In this document: positions 1 to 8,723 of the stretch, piece by piece
How the letters are laid out: each line of letters opens with the position of its first letter
How positions within the stretch are numbered: position 1 is the stretch's first letter
NCBI GenBank assembly: GCA_965219005.1
Contig: CBDCMS010000004.1
Span: forward strand, 1,054,001 to 1,118,000
Origin: CAUZIZ01 sp965219005
Lineage (GTDB): Bacteria; Acidobacteriota; UBA6911; RPQK01; JAJDTT01
Direction: 5' to 3'
DNA length: 64,000 nt
The notes under the pieces: generated by a model
Seen by the model: only the letters and a program-made list of their open reading frames with translations
Told to the model about the DNA's origin: nothing
Databases searched by the model: none
Position numbers and translations under genes: made by a program

Positions 1-731
1 TAGATCCCGGTATCTTCCGGGTTGGTGATGAAGATGCCCGCAGTGCGCTCGGATATGGCCGCCTTCAATGCTCCCAGGTCCGGATAGCCGCCGCTGTCGG
101 GCATCAGTGTGATCACCTTGTATCCAGCCGTAGCGGGAGAAGCGGCGTCACAGGGATGGGAGAACATTGTGGTAATGATTTCGTCGCGCTGATGATCGCC
201 TCTGGAGGCATGGTACGCTCTAATGATGCTGGCATTGGTGTAGACTGCCTGGGCTCCCCCTCCCGGCTGGAAGGTAAAATAGTCCAACCCTGAGATTTCC
301 TGAAGGAACTGTTCCAGCTGGTAGTAGATTTCGAGGATCCCCTGGATGGTGTCCTCATCCTGCAGCGGATGGATCTCAACGACGCCGGGATCACGGGTCG
401 CGATATGCTCTTGTACCTTGGGGCTGTACTTCATGGTACAGGTGCCCTGGCTGATGTCGATGGTTACATCGGTACCCAGGGTCTCCTGCGACAACCTCAT
501 GAAGTGCCGGTTGACCCTGACCTGGTTCACTTCAGGCAACGCGGCCGGCGTCTTTCTCCTGAGGCCGTCCGGGATGACTGACACGCCATCTCCGACTGCG
601 TCCTGGATCTGGGATTCGGCCTTGGGTACCAGGACCCCTCGTTCTCCAGGGACACTCTGTTCGAAGATGATTTCTTCGTCCCATCTGGCCTGGTGAAATT
701 TCCTGAGCAGTGTTTCACTGTCCCTACTCAT
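1..731 (-). CDS. gcvPB: Glycine dehydrogenase (decarboxylating) subunit 2, N-terminal part
   Basis: This is the PLP-binding half of the two-subunit P-protein of the glycine cleavage system, which decarboxylates glycine and passes the aminomethyl group to the H-protein lipoate in the cytoplasm. The frame is open from ATG 731 (MSRDSETLLRKFHQ) to the window edge, about 243 codons. Family-typical stretches are visible, such as LEIYYQLEQFLQEISGLD, the GGGAQ segment and an ITNPEDTGI segment just before the edge. The PLP lysine lies further along and is outside the window. The gene follows gcvPA with about 50 bp between them, as in many bacteria with a split P-protein. No gcvT or gcvH is visible; they may lie beyond the left edge. 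Confidence 0.93.
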   Translation of the reverse strand, partial: MSRDSETLLRKFHQARWDEEIIFEQSVPGERGVLVPKAESQIQDAVGDGVSVIPDGLRRKTPAALPEVNQVRVNRHFMRLSQETLGTDVTIDISQGTCTMKYSPKVQEHIATRDPGVVEIHPLQDEDTIQGILEIYYQLEQFLQEISGLDYFTFQPGGGAQAVYTNASIIRAYHASRGDHQRDEIITTMFSHPCDAASPATAGYKVITLMPDSGGYPDLGALKAAISERTAGIFITNPEDTGI

Positions 732-781
732 TGCAATCTATCCTTTCTCGTCTTCACCGAGTCTCGTGCGATGCTGCTGGC

Positions 782-2185
782 TTAACGGGTTGAGGACTTC
801 AGGGCCTGGACCAGCCCGTCGATATCTGTTTGGGTCATGACTTCGGTGACGCAGTAGAGTGCGCTCTGGCCCAGTTCCGGGAATTCAGCTGATATGTCTT
901 TGCCGCCGAAGATTTTGTGCTGGAGCAGTCTCTTGTTGACGTCTGCGACGCTCATCCCCGTGTCATCGAAATTGACGACAAATTCCTTGAAGAAGGGATT
1001 GCCAAATGCCAGCTTGACGCCTGGGATCCCTGAAATACCCAACGCCGCGTATTGGCTCTTTTGCATGATGGTCTGGCTGACCTCCTCCATACCTTTGGGC
1101 CCCATGAGGCTCAAGTACACACCGGCGGTGATGGCCAGCAGTCCGGTGGTCGTGCCGGTGTACTCTTTCCCCTTCTCCCGGGAGCCGTAGGAAGTCCGAT
1201 CGTAGAGAACCTCTCCGAATCCCCACTCACCCTTTTTCACGGTCTCGGTAAGACCAAACATAAGGTCCTTGAACTCGGCGATGTACTTCATGTCATCGTG
1301 GGTCGCAACAAAGCCTCCCTGACCCCCTCCACACTGCATGTGCATGCCCAGGGGCTGAAAATCACCACAGGCGAAACTGGCGCCGTAGTGGGCCGGAGGA
1401 GCGATCGCCCCCAGAGAGATGGGATCCGTCTGGACGATGAGATCGGCTCCGACATCCTTGGTGATGGTTCCGATCTCGCTGGCTTGGGTCTCGATTAAGC
1501 CTAGATAGGACGGGTTCTCGATCAGGACAGCTGCAGTGCCGTCGGAGATCTTCGATTGCAGATCGTCGAGGTCTAGCAGGCCCGTTTCCGGATCGAAATC
1601 GATCATCTCGATGGCAACCTGGGGGGCACCGATGCCCCCGAGGTAATTGGTTACCACCGCCAGCGTATCGGGGCTCATTGACCGAGGCAGCAGGACCTGG
1701 GCCCGATCCCTTACTCGAGACGCCATGCGCAAGGCCGTTCCAACGGCAGCGGGGCCGTCATAGAGCGGGCAGCTCAAGATATCCATGTCCAGGAGCTCAC
1801 CCATCAGGCTGGCGTATTCGAACAGGGCCTGCCACTTGCCGTGATCGGCGTAGGACTCTCCCACGTAGGCGGTCAGGAACTCGCCACGGCCGTTGATCTC
1901 GTCACACACAGCCGGCACGAAGTGTTGGGCGCACCCCGCACCCAGGAAGCTCCGGTAATCTTTGCAATTCTGATTCTTGCCAAGCAGCTCCTCAACATGT
2001 CGCCTCAAGGAGTACTCGTCCAGGATCGGCTCCGGGAGGTTCATCCCACGCTGAATCTTGAGGTGCTCCGGGATTTCGGAGTAAAGGTCTGTAATATCAC
2101 TGGCGCCTACTTCCTCAAGCATCTGCGCTTTGACCTCAGGAACCGAGTTCGGAATGTAGGGGTAGACAATTCGACTCTCACTCAT
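782..2185 (-). CDS. gcvPA: Glycine dehydrogenase (decarboxylating) subunit 1
   Basis: The product is subunit 1 of the glycine cleavage P-protein, paired with GcvPB. It has 467 residues from the chosen start, close to the family's usual length of about 450. Typical segments are YIPNSVPEVKAQMLEEVG at the N-terminus, the FLGAGCAQHFVPAVCDEI region and the GGGQGGFVAT segment. The ATG at 2185 is preferred over the one 27 bases upstream because a GGAG lies about 8 bases before it and the family begins near this point. It lies between a YjbQ-like gene and gcvPB on the same strand, probably one transcript. The function is secure by family resemblance; the partner H- and T-proteins are not in view. Confidence 0.94.
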   Translation of the reverse strand: MSESRIVYPYIPNSVPEVKAQMLEEVGASDITDLYSEIPEHLKIQRGMNLPEPILDEYSLRRHVEELLGKNQNCKDYRSFLGAGCAQHFVPAVCDEINGRGEFLTAYVGESYADHGKWQALFEYASLMGELLDMDILSCPLYDGPAAVGTALRMASRVRDRAQVLLPRSMSPDTLAVVTNYLGGIGAPQVAIEMIDFDPETGLLDLDDLQSKISDGTAAVLIENPSYLGLIETQASEIGTITKDVGADLIVQTDPISLGAIAPPAHYGASFACGDFQPLGMHMQCGGGQGGFVATHDDMKYIAEFKDLMFGLTETVKKGEWGFGEVLYDRTSYGSREKGKEYTGTTTGLLAITAGVYLSLMGPKGMEEVSQTIMQKSQYAALGISGIPGVKLAFGNPFFKEFVVNFDDTGMSVADVNKRLLQHKIFGGKDISAEFPELGQSALYCVTEVMTQTDIDGLVQALKSSTR

Positions 2186-2260
2186 TGCGTTTCTCCATCT
2201 GGAACGGACCACTGCCTGAATATTGTGAGGTCTGACCTTATCAGGAATTCAGGTGACGGC

Positions 2261-3328
2261 CTACTCAAAGCGAACGAGGGCAACTTCGAGCTGTCGGGTG
2301 CGAGCCCTGGCCTTCTCCCACTGGACCAGGATCGGACTCTGGTAGGTGCCCTCAACGATTGAGCCCCTTCCATCTCCATCCTCATCTGAGACCAGTAGGC
2401 TGAGGGATCGTTTCATGCCTAGGAAGTGGCCAGCTGGGGCCGCCAGAAATCGGTTTACCAGTCGTTCGAAGACCGAATTACTCAAGCCCAGGGCGTCTAC
2501 CACCTCGTTGATCACCCGGACCAGGTCGTACTTAGCGTAGTCCATGGCCTTGGCCGGTATGGCCCTGGGATCATCGAGCAGATGCTTTCCTTTTTCGGCC
2601 ATAAAGCGTAGCGGATTTCCCAATACCACAGCCAGATCGTGCTTCATCAAGAGGGTCTCGTACTCATTCACGGTAAGCCCTGCATGCTGCTCTTCGGGGG
2701 CCAGAGCGATGTCAATTCTTCCCGTGACGATCCCCAGCTGATCGACCAGCTCCTCGAGCCACTCGGAGAAACCCAGACGAGGATCTTTGAGATTGACCGA
2801 GTCCACCGGGTGGCTGGAGACTGGAATCGAAAGCCTTCTGCGGTCAACGACAGTTTCCTGGTTGAAGCCGACTACGGTGGTGCGGCGACGACGCTTCACG
2901 TCTTTCCAGATACCATCCAGGTCCACAAAGTAGACCGGAACTCCGGGACGGTTGGGATAGACAGCACAGTTGGTGAGACCGGAGCTGATGAAGGCGAGGT
3001 GGGAGTGGGCGTTTAGAGGCTCCTGTTTTCGTTCTTCATCGTCCAGTTCATGTCGCAGGTGGAGCTGGTCGTGGCTATAGGCTCCTTTGGGCGGAAAGAG
3101 CATCAGGAATGCCTCGACCAATGCGCGAAGCGCTTCACTGCTATGGTCGAGTTGAGCACAGAGACTCTGGTCAAAATATCCGGCGGTCGTGTGGTAAGAG
3201 TAATAGAGGGTCTTTGAGTATTCGGATAGGGGCTCGCCGAACTGACTGCTGACGTGCTCGTTGACGTTGATGATGTCCAACGGGGACTGCGGTGTGAGCT
3301 CAAGGGTAACCTGAGCGCTGGTAGACAC
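2261..3328 (-). CDS. Large YjbQ/UPF0047-like protein, possibly two-domain
   Basis: This cytoplasmic protein resembles the YjbQ (UPF0047, 'secondary thiamine-phosphate synthase') family. The YjbQ-like marks are HTTAG at residues 46-50, NAHSHL at 106-111 and VYFVDLDG at 132-139. Ordinary YjbQ proteins are about 135-140 residues; this one has 355. The second half carries HAGLTVNEYE (about 215-224), which resembles the other half of the YjbQ signature, so a degenerate second copy is possible. The GTG at 3328 is chosen because GGGAGGAG stands about 8 bases before it and the 60 residues upstream of it look non-coding. It lies 75 bp before gcvPA on the same strand. The biochemical role is not known, and the family call itself is tentative. 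Confidence 0.6.
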   Translation of the reverse strand: MSTSAQVTLELTPQSPLDIINVNEHVSSQFGEPLSEYSKTLYYSYHTTAGYFDQSLCAQLDHSSEALRALVEAFLMLFPPKGAYSHDQLHLRHELDDEERKQEPLNAHSHLAFISSGLTNCAVYPNRPGVPVYFVDLDGIWKDVKRRRRTTVVGFNQETVVDRRRLSIPVSSHPVDSVNLKDPRLGFSEWLEELVDQLGIVTGRIDIALAPEEQHAGLTVNEYETLLMKHDLAVVLGNPLRFMAEKGKHLLDDPRAIPAKAMDYAKYDLVRVINEVVDALGLSNSVFERLVNRFLAAPAGHFLGMKRSLSLLVSDEDGDGRGSIVEGTYQSPILVQWEKARARTRQLEVALVRFE

Positions 3329-3537
3329 TCGTGCTCTCCTCCCGTACTTTATCAGGAATAGGCTAGCCCACTTGTCTGACCTATTCAAGGGGGCTTGACG
3401 AAAAGGAATGGTCCACGGGCGAGATCTGCCCTGCGGTGGTCCTTGCCTCCCAACAGAAAGGGGTAGCAGAACTCTGTCTTCTATTGTAGTCTTCTCCCGT
3501 TGTAGCAACCCAGGCCAGAAACACAGAGAGGTATAAG

Positions 3538-4053
3538 ATGAAGAAGATGTCTGTTGCCGCTTTCATTCTGGTTGTAGTCTCGATCGCCATGAGCAGTGCG
3601 CCAGACGCGCTGGCTCAGGGCAAGTGGAACGCGTACCTGCGCGGGTTGGAAGAGGTTCCGGCAGTGGCCAGCACAGGGCGCGGGACTTGTACGGTGGAAA
3701 TGAATGACGCTGGGACCGAGGCTCAGTACACGCTCAGCTATCAGGACATGGTGGGTGTGGTCTCGCAAGCCCACATACACTTCGGGCAGAAGGGCGCCAA
3801 TGGGGGAGTGTCGGTGTTCCTCTGTTCGAATAGGGACAGCGCGCCTGAGGGCGTACCGGGATGCCCTGTTTCAGGAGACGTGTCTGGCACCTTTTCGGCG
3901 GCAAATGTGATCGGCCCTGCAGGTCAGGGAATCTCAGCCGGCGAGCTCGACAAGCTGATGCAGGCGATCGGTCGCCGAGCCGCCTACGTGAACGTGCACT
4001 CGGATGTCTTCGGACCCGGTGAAATTCGGGGCCAGCTCCGAAGGGCCAACTAG
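3538..4053 (+). CDS. Secreted CHRD-domain protein
   Basis: This is an exported protein of 171 residues. Residues 1-26 form a clear signal peptide with a hydrophobic core and a likely cut after ALA. The rest is one CHRD domain, a fold first noted in chordin and common in bacterial secreted proteins. Diagnostic segments are LRGLEEVPAVASTGRG, AHIHFGQKGANGGVSVFLC and AYVNVHSDVFGPGEIRGQL. The domain is usually found alone in bacteria and its ligand is generally unknown. The gene stands alone and converges on a lipoprotein gene, with a hairpin between them. Family call firm, function unknown. Confidence 0.85.
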   Translation: MKKMSVAAFILVVVSIAMSSAPDALAQGKWNAYLRGLEEVPAVASTGRGTCTVEMNDAGTEAQYTLSYQDMVGVVSQAHIHFGQKGANGGVSVFLCSNRDSAPEGVPGCPVSGDVSGTFSAANVIGPAGQGISAGELDKLMQAIGRRAAYVNVHSDVFGPGEIRGQLRRAN

Positions 4054-4088
4054 AAGGCACGACAAGAGAATCTCCAATCAACGGATAC

Positions 4089-4127
4089 AGGGCTGGCGTG
4101 AGGCTCGATTGAGCCTTCGCCGGCCCT
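4089..4127. terminator. Hairpin between convergent genes, possible two-way terminator
   Basis: An inverted repeat with arms of about 17 bases (AGGGCTGGCG... and ...CGCCGGCCCT around a GATT loop) fills the gap between the CHRD gene and the opposing lipoprotein gene, and overlaps the lipoprotein stop codon. There is no long T-run on either side, so intrinsic termination is likely but not proven. Confidence 0.5.
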
Positions 4128-4560
4128 ATTGTTCTCCGGCCGCCTGCTCCATCGCCTCTTGCAAGGACTGAGCGAAGGCTGGATCCTTCATCATCTTTTG
4201 TGCGGTCGCTCTGAACTTGTTCATGGCGCCCATCAAGGCCATGCTCTGCTCTGCGGCCTCGGGACTTTTGTTTTGCGGGATGGTGTCAAATTTGGCTTGA
4301 ATTAACTGCAGTCTGCTGAGTTGGACTTGCAGCTCAGGACCCGCCGCCTTTGCGTCTGCCTCATCCTTGAGACCCTCAAGTATCTCGTTCAGGTTCTCGA
4401 AGGTGGCGATGTAGGCGTCCATCAGACCCGTAGAATCGGATGGGAACTCCCCGCTCGTTTCAGCCGCATTCCCACCGCTATCTTCGCCGTCCGATCCGCT
4501 GCAGCTTGCCAGCAGGGTGATCGCCATCAGGATCGCCGGCCCGAGCGTGTTCTTCATCAT
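4126..4560 (-). CDS. Small predicted lipoprotein, unknown function
   Basis: The 144-residue product has a lipoprotein signal ending in LLASC, with the lipidated Cys at about residue 20, followed by a flexible acidic Ser/Gly linker (SGSDGEDSGGN). The mature part is predicted to be mainly helical and ends in a Met- and Gln-rich stretch (QSMALMGAMNKFRATAQKMM). It should sit on the periplasmic face of a membrane. I recognise no family. The coding sequence is intact, and the IS1182 element starts 30 bases upstream of its ATG, so its promoter may have been altered by that insertion. Confidence 0.7.
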   Translation of the reverse strand: MMKNTLGPAILMAITLLASCSGSDGEDSGGNAAETSGEFPSDSTGLMDAYIATFENLNEILEGLKDEADAKAAGPELQVQLSRLQLIQAKFDTIPQNKSPEAAEQSMALMGAMNKFRATAQKMMKDPAFAQSLQEAMEQAAGEQ

Positions 4561-4589
4561 GATTCAAGCCTCCGCTGTAGTCCACTGCC

Positions 4590-6167
4590 CTAGCAGCCTG
4601 TCGGACTTGACTCACAGGCACTTCTGAAATTTGACGTTTGATCCAAAGTCTTGCACGACCAAGCACGAAATCGATGAATCGTCTGATCTGCGGCGGTGAT
4701 TTGGCCGCTGAAACGACCTGGCCCACCTCTTCAGAGGGTGGCACGGGCCAGCTTCGGCTGGCGGCAGGCGAGGTTGTACATTCTTTTCAGATTCCAGGCG
4801 ATGCTGGCCAGAGTCCACTCCCCGTCTGCCGCCTCCGCTCCTCGGAGAGAGAACTGCGCAAAGCCCATCACCGATTTGATGATCCCAAAGACGGGCTCGG
4901 GGACAGCTTTGCGTTGCCCGTAGATGGCTCGACCCGCCGGGGTCTTCAACCGGTATCTCATCTGCTCCACCGCATCGGCGTCTTCCCCGGGTGGCTCCGG
5001 TTCTTTCCAGCGTTCGTTCGGCGGCAAGTGGTGGGCTTCCCGCTCGACCGCAATATAGGGAAGGACCGCATGCTCGCTACAAAGCTCCACGTTGGCACCA
5101 CTGAAGTAGCCGTTGTCGGCCAGCAGCTCCTGGGGCCGACCCAACGACTCCGGCAATGCGTGCAGCGCCGCCAGGGCCGGTTTCAGTTCTTTCTTGTCAT
5201 TGGCGTTTGGCGTGACATGAACGGCCACAATCAACAGACTGTCGTTATCCACCAGGGCCTGAGCGTTGTAGCATTGCTCAAATCCCCCGCCCGAGACCGG
5301 CATGATCCGAGAATCTTCATCCGTCAGATTGATCTGATCCTGGTCTCGGATTCCTCCTCGGGGCGGTTTGGGTTCGCGACCCTTCGGTTTGTTTCCCCTT
5401 TTCCTCTGGGCTTGCCGCTTGGCCACCTTCCCTTCATATTCGGCGTGCTCGGCCGCCTGCCGCTCGGCCGCCCGCTCGACCAGCTTCTGCTTCGCTTGAT
5501 CGATCGCTTTCAACCGTGCTTCCCGCCGCGCCAGCTCGGCCGGGATGTCCATCCCTTCCGTTTCTTCTCGTCCATCCGCTTCCTCGGCCAGCTGCATCAA
5601 CTCGTCCACTTCTTCTCGCAGCCGCGCTTCCAGTTTCTGGATGTGCCCCCAGCTCAACGCACTGTGCTTGGAGGCATTGGCTTTGACCTTCGTGCCATCC
5701 AAACTCACTCGGCCCAACTTCAGAAATCCCATCGCCTGGGCCAGCAGCAAGATCTCCACAAACAGCGGCTTCAGCTCTTCCAAAAACCGCTTTCGGAAAT
5801 GGGCTATGGTGTCGTGATCCGGATGCGTGTTGCCGGCGAGGTAGCGAAACGCCACCGAATCGTAGGTGGCTTGCTCCAACTTCCGACTCGAAAACACCCC
5901 CGTCGCATACCCGTAAAACAACAACGCCAGCATCACCGCCGGATGGTATCCTTCCGATCCCCGTTTCGTGTAGGAATCCTCCAACTTCCTCAACTCCAGC
6001 TTGCTCACCACCTCCACCACGAAGCGAGCCAGATGCGTCTCCGGCAGCCATTCCTGCACCGAAGGAGGAAACAGATAAGGAGTCTCTCGATCTACTGTTC
6101 TAAATCGATTCGCCATACACTAATGATGCCCGTTCGGTGTGACCTCGAAAGTCCGACAGGCTGCTAG
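4590..6167 (-). mobile_element. IS1182-type insertion sequence with CTAG at both ends
   Basis: The element has terminal inverted repeats CAGCCTGTCGGACTT (left, 4594-4608) and AAGTCCGACAGGCTG (right, 6149-6163), each bordered on the outside by CTAG (4590-4593 and 6164-6167). It carries one intact IS1182-family transposase. Total length is about 1.58 kb. It lies between the lipoprotein gene and a TIM-barrel gene and breaks neither. Its right CTAG is also the edge of a solo half-MITE. The element looks complete and possibly active. Confidence 0.9.
4731..6116 (-). CDS. IS1182-family transposase
   Basis: The transposase has 461 residues. The DDE catalytic set is recognisable: D140 in SLDGTKVKANASKH, D334 in LLADNGYFSG and E407 in VPEPVFGIIK. 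The N-terminal part (PYLFPPSVQEWLPETHLA) and the GYHPAVMLALLFYGYATG segment are typical of IS1182. A charged Arg/Lys/Glu-rich insertion at about 155-255 looks coiled-coil. No frameshift is seen, so it may be functional. A 509-codon ORF on the opposite strand is only its mirror image. Confidence 0.95.
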   Translation of the reverse strand: MANRFRTVDRETPYLFPPSVQEWLPETHLARFVVEVVSKLELRKLEDSYTKRGSEGYHPAVMLALLFYGYATGVFSSRKLEQATYDSVAFRYLAGNTHPDHDTIAHFRKRFLEELKPLFVEILLLAQAMGFLKLGRVSLDGTKVKANASKHSALSWGHIQKLEARLREEVDELMQLAEEADGREETEGMDIPAELARREARLKAIDQAKQKLVERAAERQAAEHAEYEGKVAKRQAQRKRGNKPKGREPKPPRGGIRDQDQINLTDEDSRIMPVSGGGFEQCYNAQALVDNDSLLIVAVHVTPNANDKKELKPALAALHALPESLGRPQELLADNGYFSGANVELCSEHAVLPYIAVEREAHHLPPNERWKEPEPPGEDADAVEQMRYRLKTPAGRAIYGQRKAVPEPVFGIIKSVMGFAQFSLRGAEAADGEWTLASIAWNLKRMYNLACRQPKLARATL

Positions 6168-6230
6168 TACCCTGTCAACCTCGAAATTGTAGGTTCTGAA
6201 CAGCCCTGGCGGCCGTAGTGTTGCCGCTTC
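6164..6230. mobile_element. Solo left end of a CTAG-bordered MITE
   Basis: The first 50 or so bases after CTAG match the left arm of the complete element at 24480-24646 almost exactly, including CCTGTCAACCTCGAAATTG and the following GCCCTGGCGGCCG. No right arm is found before the next gene at 6328, so it is a truncated copy. It abuts the IS1182 element and shares its CTAG. The rest of the 6168-6327 gap shows nothing else that I recognise. Confidence 0.7.
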
Positions 6231-6327
6231 CGCCAAAGCGACTGTCTCCCTTCCGGTTATCGTAGCGGTTTGGACGCCCGTTGGGAATAGCCTCCTCCCA
6301 GGGATGAATCCGAGCACCAAGCCCTGA

Positions 6328-7164
6328 TCATGCCTGGTCAAACGAGGCGCCAAGCTCTTCCAGGTAGGTTCTACTTTGATCGAGATGTTCCCAGATCCGA
6401 GAGTGAGAATCGATCTCGAACATTGCGGGGCCTGTGTATCCGCGCGACTTCAGCACAGAGATCTGGGTGCGCCAGTCAATCTCTCCGGGTCCGACCAACC
6501 GTTGAAACTCGCGGCCTCGAAATTGTTTCAAGTGCAACATCGAGAGAGTTTCGGGCGCCAGCCCCTCAACCACACGGGTAGGCTCGGGTGAGTCGCTGGC
6601 CGCCAGCAGGTTGGCAGGGTCGTAGCAGATCCTGAGGCCAGGGGCGTCCTCACCCAAAAGTTGGCGCGCTTCCAGGATAAGGGTCCGGAAAACCCCCCAG
6701 GGCTCCCGGGCATGCTCCAGCGAGAGCAGCCCTCCCACCCGAATGAGCCTTCGAGCAAGCCTGGCCAATTTGGCAGCCAGATCAGCCAGGCTGACGGATG
6801 CCAACTGCTCGTCGGTAGTATCCAGATCGACCAGTCGAAGGTGGGGATGAAAGCAGCCCGAAAGGGCCTCAGCGGCTTCGATGCCGGCCTCGAATCGGGG
6901 ATCCGAGGAACCCTCGTTGACCGGATCCAGAAAGGGAAACGCCAGCGCCAGGTCGAATTGCAGTTGGGGGAAAGCTTCTGGAAGATCAAGCAGGGCTTCT
7001 GCTCTAGGCAGGAAGGTCTGGGGATCTTCGAATCTGCCCAAGCAGGTCTGCCGAAGCTCGATTGCCCGATGGCCAGTCTCAGCGGCCCGAGAAAGCAGCT
7101 CCTCCAGAGAAGCGCCTTCTGCCAGTTGCTGGTGCCAGCAATTACTGACCAATCCCAGGATCAT
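6328..7164 (-). CDS. Sugar phosphate isomerase/epimerase-like TIM-barrel protein
   Basis: The 278-residue protein fits the xylose-isomerase-like TIM-barrel family (AP_endonuc_2 type), whose members isomerise or epimerise sugars and polyols using a divalent metal. Likely metal-ligand segments are LEHAREP (Glu), CYDPANLL (Asp), LHLKQFRG (His) and MFEIDSHS (Glu), in the usual order. There is no signal peptide, so it should be cytoplasmic. It starts at ATG 7164 without a strong ribosome site. No sugar-transport or pathway genes flank it, so the substrate cannot be guessed. Confidence 0.75.
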   Translation of the reverse strand: MILGLVSNCWHQQLAEGASLEELLSRAAETGHRAIELRQTCLGRFEDPQTFLPRAEALLDLPEAFPQLQFDLALAFPFLDPVNEGSSDPRFEAGIEAAEALSGCFHPHLRLVDLDTTDEQLASVSLADLAAKLARLARRLIRVGGLLSLEHAREPWGVFRTLILEARQLLGEDAPGLRICYDPANLLAASDSPEPTRVVEGLAPETLSMLHLKQFRGREFQRLVGPGEIDWRTQISVLKSRGYTGPAMFEIDSHSRIWEHLDQSRTYLEELGASFDQA

Positions 7165-7284
7165 TGTAGTTCGTCAAGCCGCAACTCGTCGTCGAAGTGT
7201 CAGATCAGTCCAGGCCACTGCCGCGAGCCGAATCATTCGAGAAAAAGACTTCTTCACGATCGTATATGAAAGCAACTACTCGAG

Positions 7285-7465
7285 CCATGGAAGCCTGAAG
7301 CGCGAGCGAGGGGTTGGGAATCTGCGAGATTCTGCTGTTGTCCAGCTCTCTCCTCGAAACGTGGGGCATACTGCTAACGAGTCAAGTCGTTCGCGGCTCT
7401 GTTGGCTGTAGCTGTTTCCGGTACTGTTCACTGCTCACTGCACTACTGCTCACTATTCAAGTTCC
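7285..7465 (+). repeat. Dispersed repeat R1, copy A
   Basis: This non-coding unit of about 180 bp starts with CCATGGAAGCCTGAAGCGCG, passes a GTTCACTGCTCACTGC segment and ends in CACTATTCAAGTTCC. It matches 29149-29324 nearly base for base in the opposite orientation. The start motif (GCCTGAAGCGCGAGCGAGGGG) also forms both arms of the hairpin at 13620-13728. The surrounding gap 7165-7506 holds no gene that I can support. Confidence 0.85.
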
Positions 7466-7506
7466 AGGTTAGTAGGGCCCCCAGGGACGCTGGTCCCATT
7501 CGAGAA

Positions 7507-8508
7507 TCTGGTTATGCACTTAACTCCGGAAAAAGTCACCACCACCTAGTAAAAAAGGTGAGAGACAGGAGGTGAGTGGATGTACGAAAAGATGAATTTG
7601 TTGGAGTTTCAAGAGCGTTTTGCCACAGAAGAAGCTTGTCTGAGTTACCTGATGCAGAAACGCTGGCCGGAAGGATTTGTCTGTCCCCGTTGTGGGGGTC
7701 AAGGAGGCTACTGGTTGCAGCACCGGCGATTGATGGAGTGTCGCCAATGCCGGTATCAGGCTTCTTCCACCGCCGGGACGATTTTCCACAAGACGCGGGT
7801 GCCCCTGAGATATTGGTTTTGGACCATCTTCTTGATGAGCCGTTGCAAAGCGGGCTACACGATGAAGGGACTGCAGAAGCTGCTGGGAATCGGAAGCTAT
7901 CGGACGGTCTGGATGATGGGACATAAGATCCGACAAGCCATGGCCAAACGTAATGACTGCTACCAATTAAGTCACCTGGTGGAGCTGGATGACTCTTTCT
8001 TTGGAGGCCGACGACGAGGGAGAAATCGTCGGGGTCGCAAGCGAGGACGAGGGACCGAAGGCAAGGCCAAAGTTCTGGCCGCGGTGGAGATAACGAAAGC
8101 CGGGGGGCCGAGGTTTCTAAGTCTGGATGTGGTCGATGACATAACCAGCGACAATGTGAAGCGGGTCGCCTGGGCGAGGATCGACCCCGGAGCTCAGATC
8201 CGAAGCGACGCCTATCACGCGTTTGTCGGTTTAGCTCAAGCCGGCTACCAGCATGAACGCGTCCGGCTCGAGTGGGTGGGGATGGGTTTTGAACAGTTCC
8301 CATGGGTTCACACCCTCATTTCCAACTGCAAGACTCAGCTCCAAGGGACTCAGAAAGCGGTCAGCCTCAAGCACCTTCAACGTTACCTGGCTGAGTTTTG
8401 TTACCGTTTCAATCGTCGTTTCTGGGAATCCGAGCTCTTCGACCGTCTCCTGACAGCCTGTTCGCTCTATCCCACCGTCACCTATCCGGAGTTAAGTGCA
8501 TAACCAGA
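7507..8508 (+). mobile_element. IS1595-type insertion sequence, copy 1
   Basis: The 1002-bp element has perfect 24-base inverted repeats (left begins TCTGGTTATGCACTTAAC) and an 8-bp target duplication TTCGAGAA at 7499-7506 and 8509-8516. It holds one intact transposase whose stop codon lies inside the right inverted repeat. It sits in non-coding repeat-rich DNA between a TIM-barrel gene and the MbtH-like gene. Confidence 0.95.
7580..8503 (+). CDS. IS1595-family transposase, copy 1
   Basis: The 307-residue protein has an N-terminal zinc ribbon (CPRCGGQGG at about 34-42 and CRQCRYQA at about 54-61) and an ISXO2-like catalytic domain with an acidic pair in LVELDDSFFGG, a basic RRRGRNRRGRKRGRG run, and an Asp in IRSDAYHAF. 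The end LAEFCYRFNRRFWESELF is typical of the family. GGAGGTGAG lies about 4 bases before ATG 7580. It differs from copy 2 at one residue (Thr here, Ser there, in KAGY-MKGL). Confidence 0.96.
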   Translation: MYEKMNLLEFQERFATEEACLSYLMQKRWPEGFVCPRCGGQGGYWLQHRRLMECRQCRYQASSTAGTIFHKTRVPLRYWFWTIFLMSRCKAGYTMKGLQKLLGIGSYRTVWMMGHKIRQAMAKRNDCYQLSHLVELDDSFFGGRRRGRNRRGRKRGRGTEGKAKVLAAVEITKAGGPRFLSLDVVDDITSDNVKRVAWARIDPGAQIRSDAYHAFVGLAQAGYQHERVRLEWVGMGFEQFPWVHTLISNCKTQLQGTQKAVSLKHLQRYLAEFCYRFNRRFWESELFDRLLTACSLYPTVTYPELSA

Positions 8509-8723
8509 TTCGAGAAAGAAACTTGTGTACGAACGGTGAACGTCAAAGGCTCTCTCCTTCGTCTTTCTCCGGCCTTCGAAATTCGCCTGTTCGATGTTCT
8601 ACGGTTCAGCATTTCCACCGGTTGCCTTCTCCTAAGCAAGGAAAAAGGCTAAATCACAAACCGCAGAACACCGAACATGCGAACGCCGAAGTGAAGGCAA
8701 CACCTCTTTCCGAACACTGTTTT

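Noticed and set aside
4638..6167. 509-codon ORF on the plus strand
   Set aside because: It is the antisense of the IS1182 transposase and has Arg/Gln/His-rich text with no domain.
7536..8303. 255-codon antisense ORF, also at 33155-33922
   Set aside because: Mirror of the IS1595 transposase; present in both copies only because the element is duplicated.
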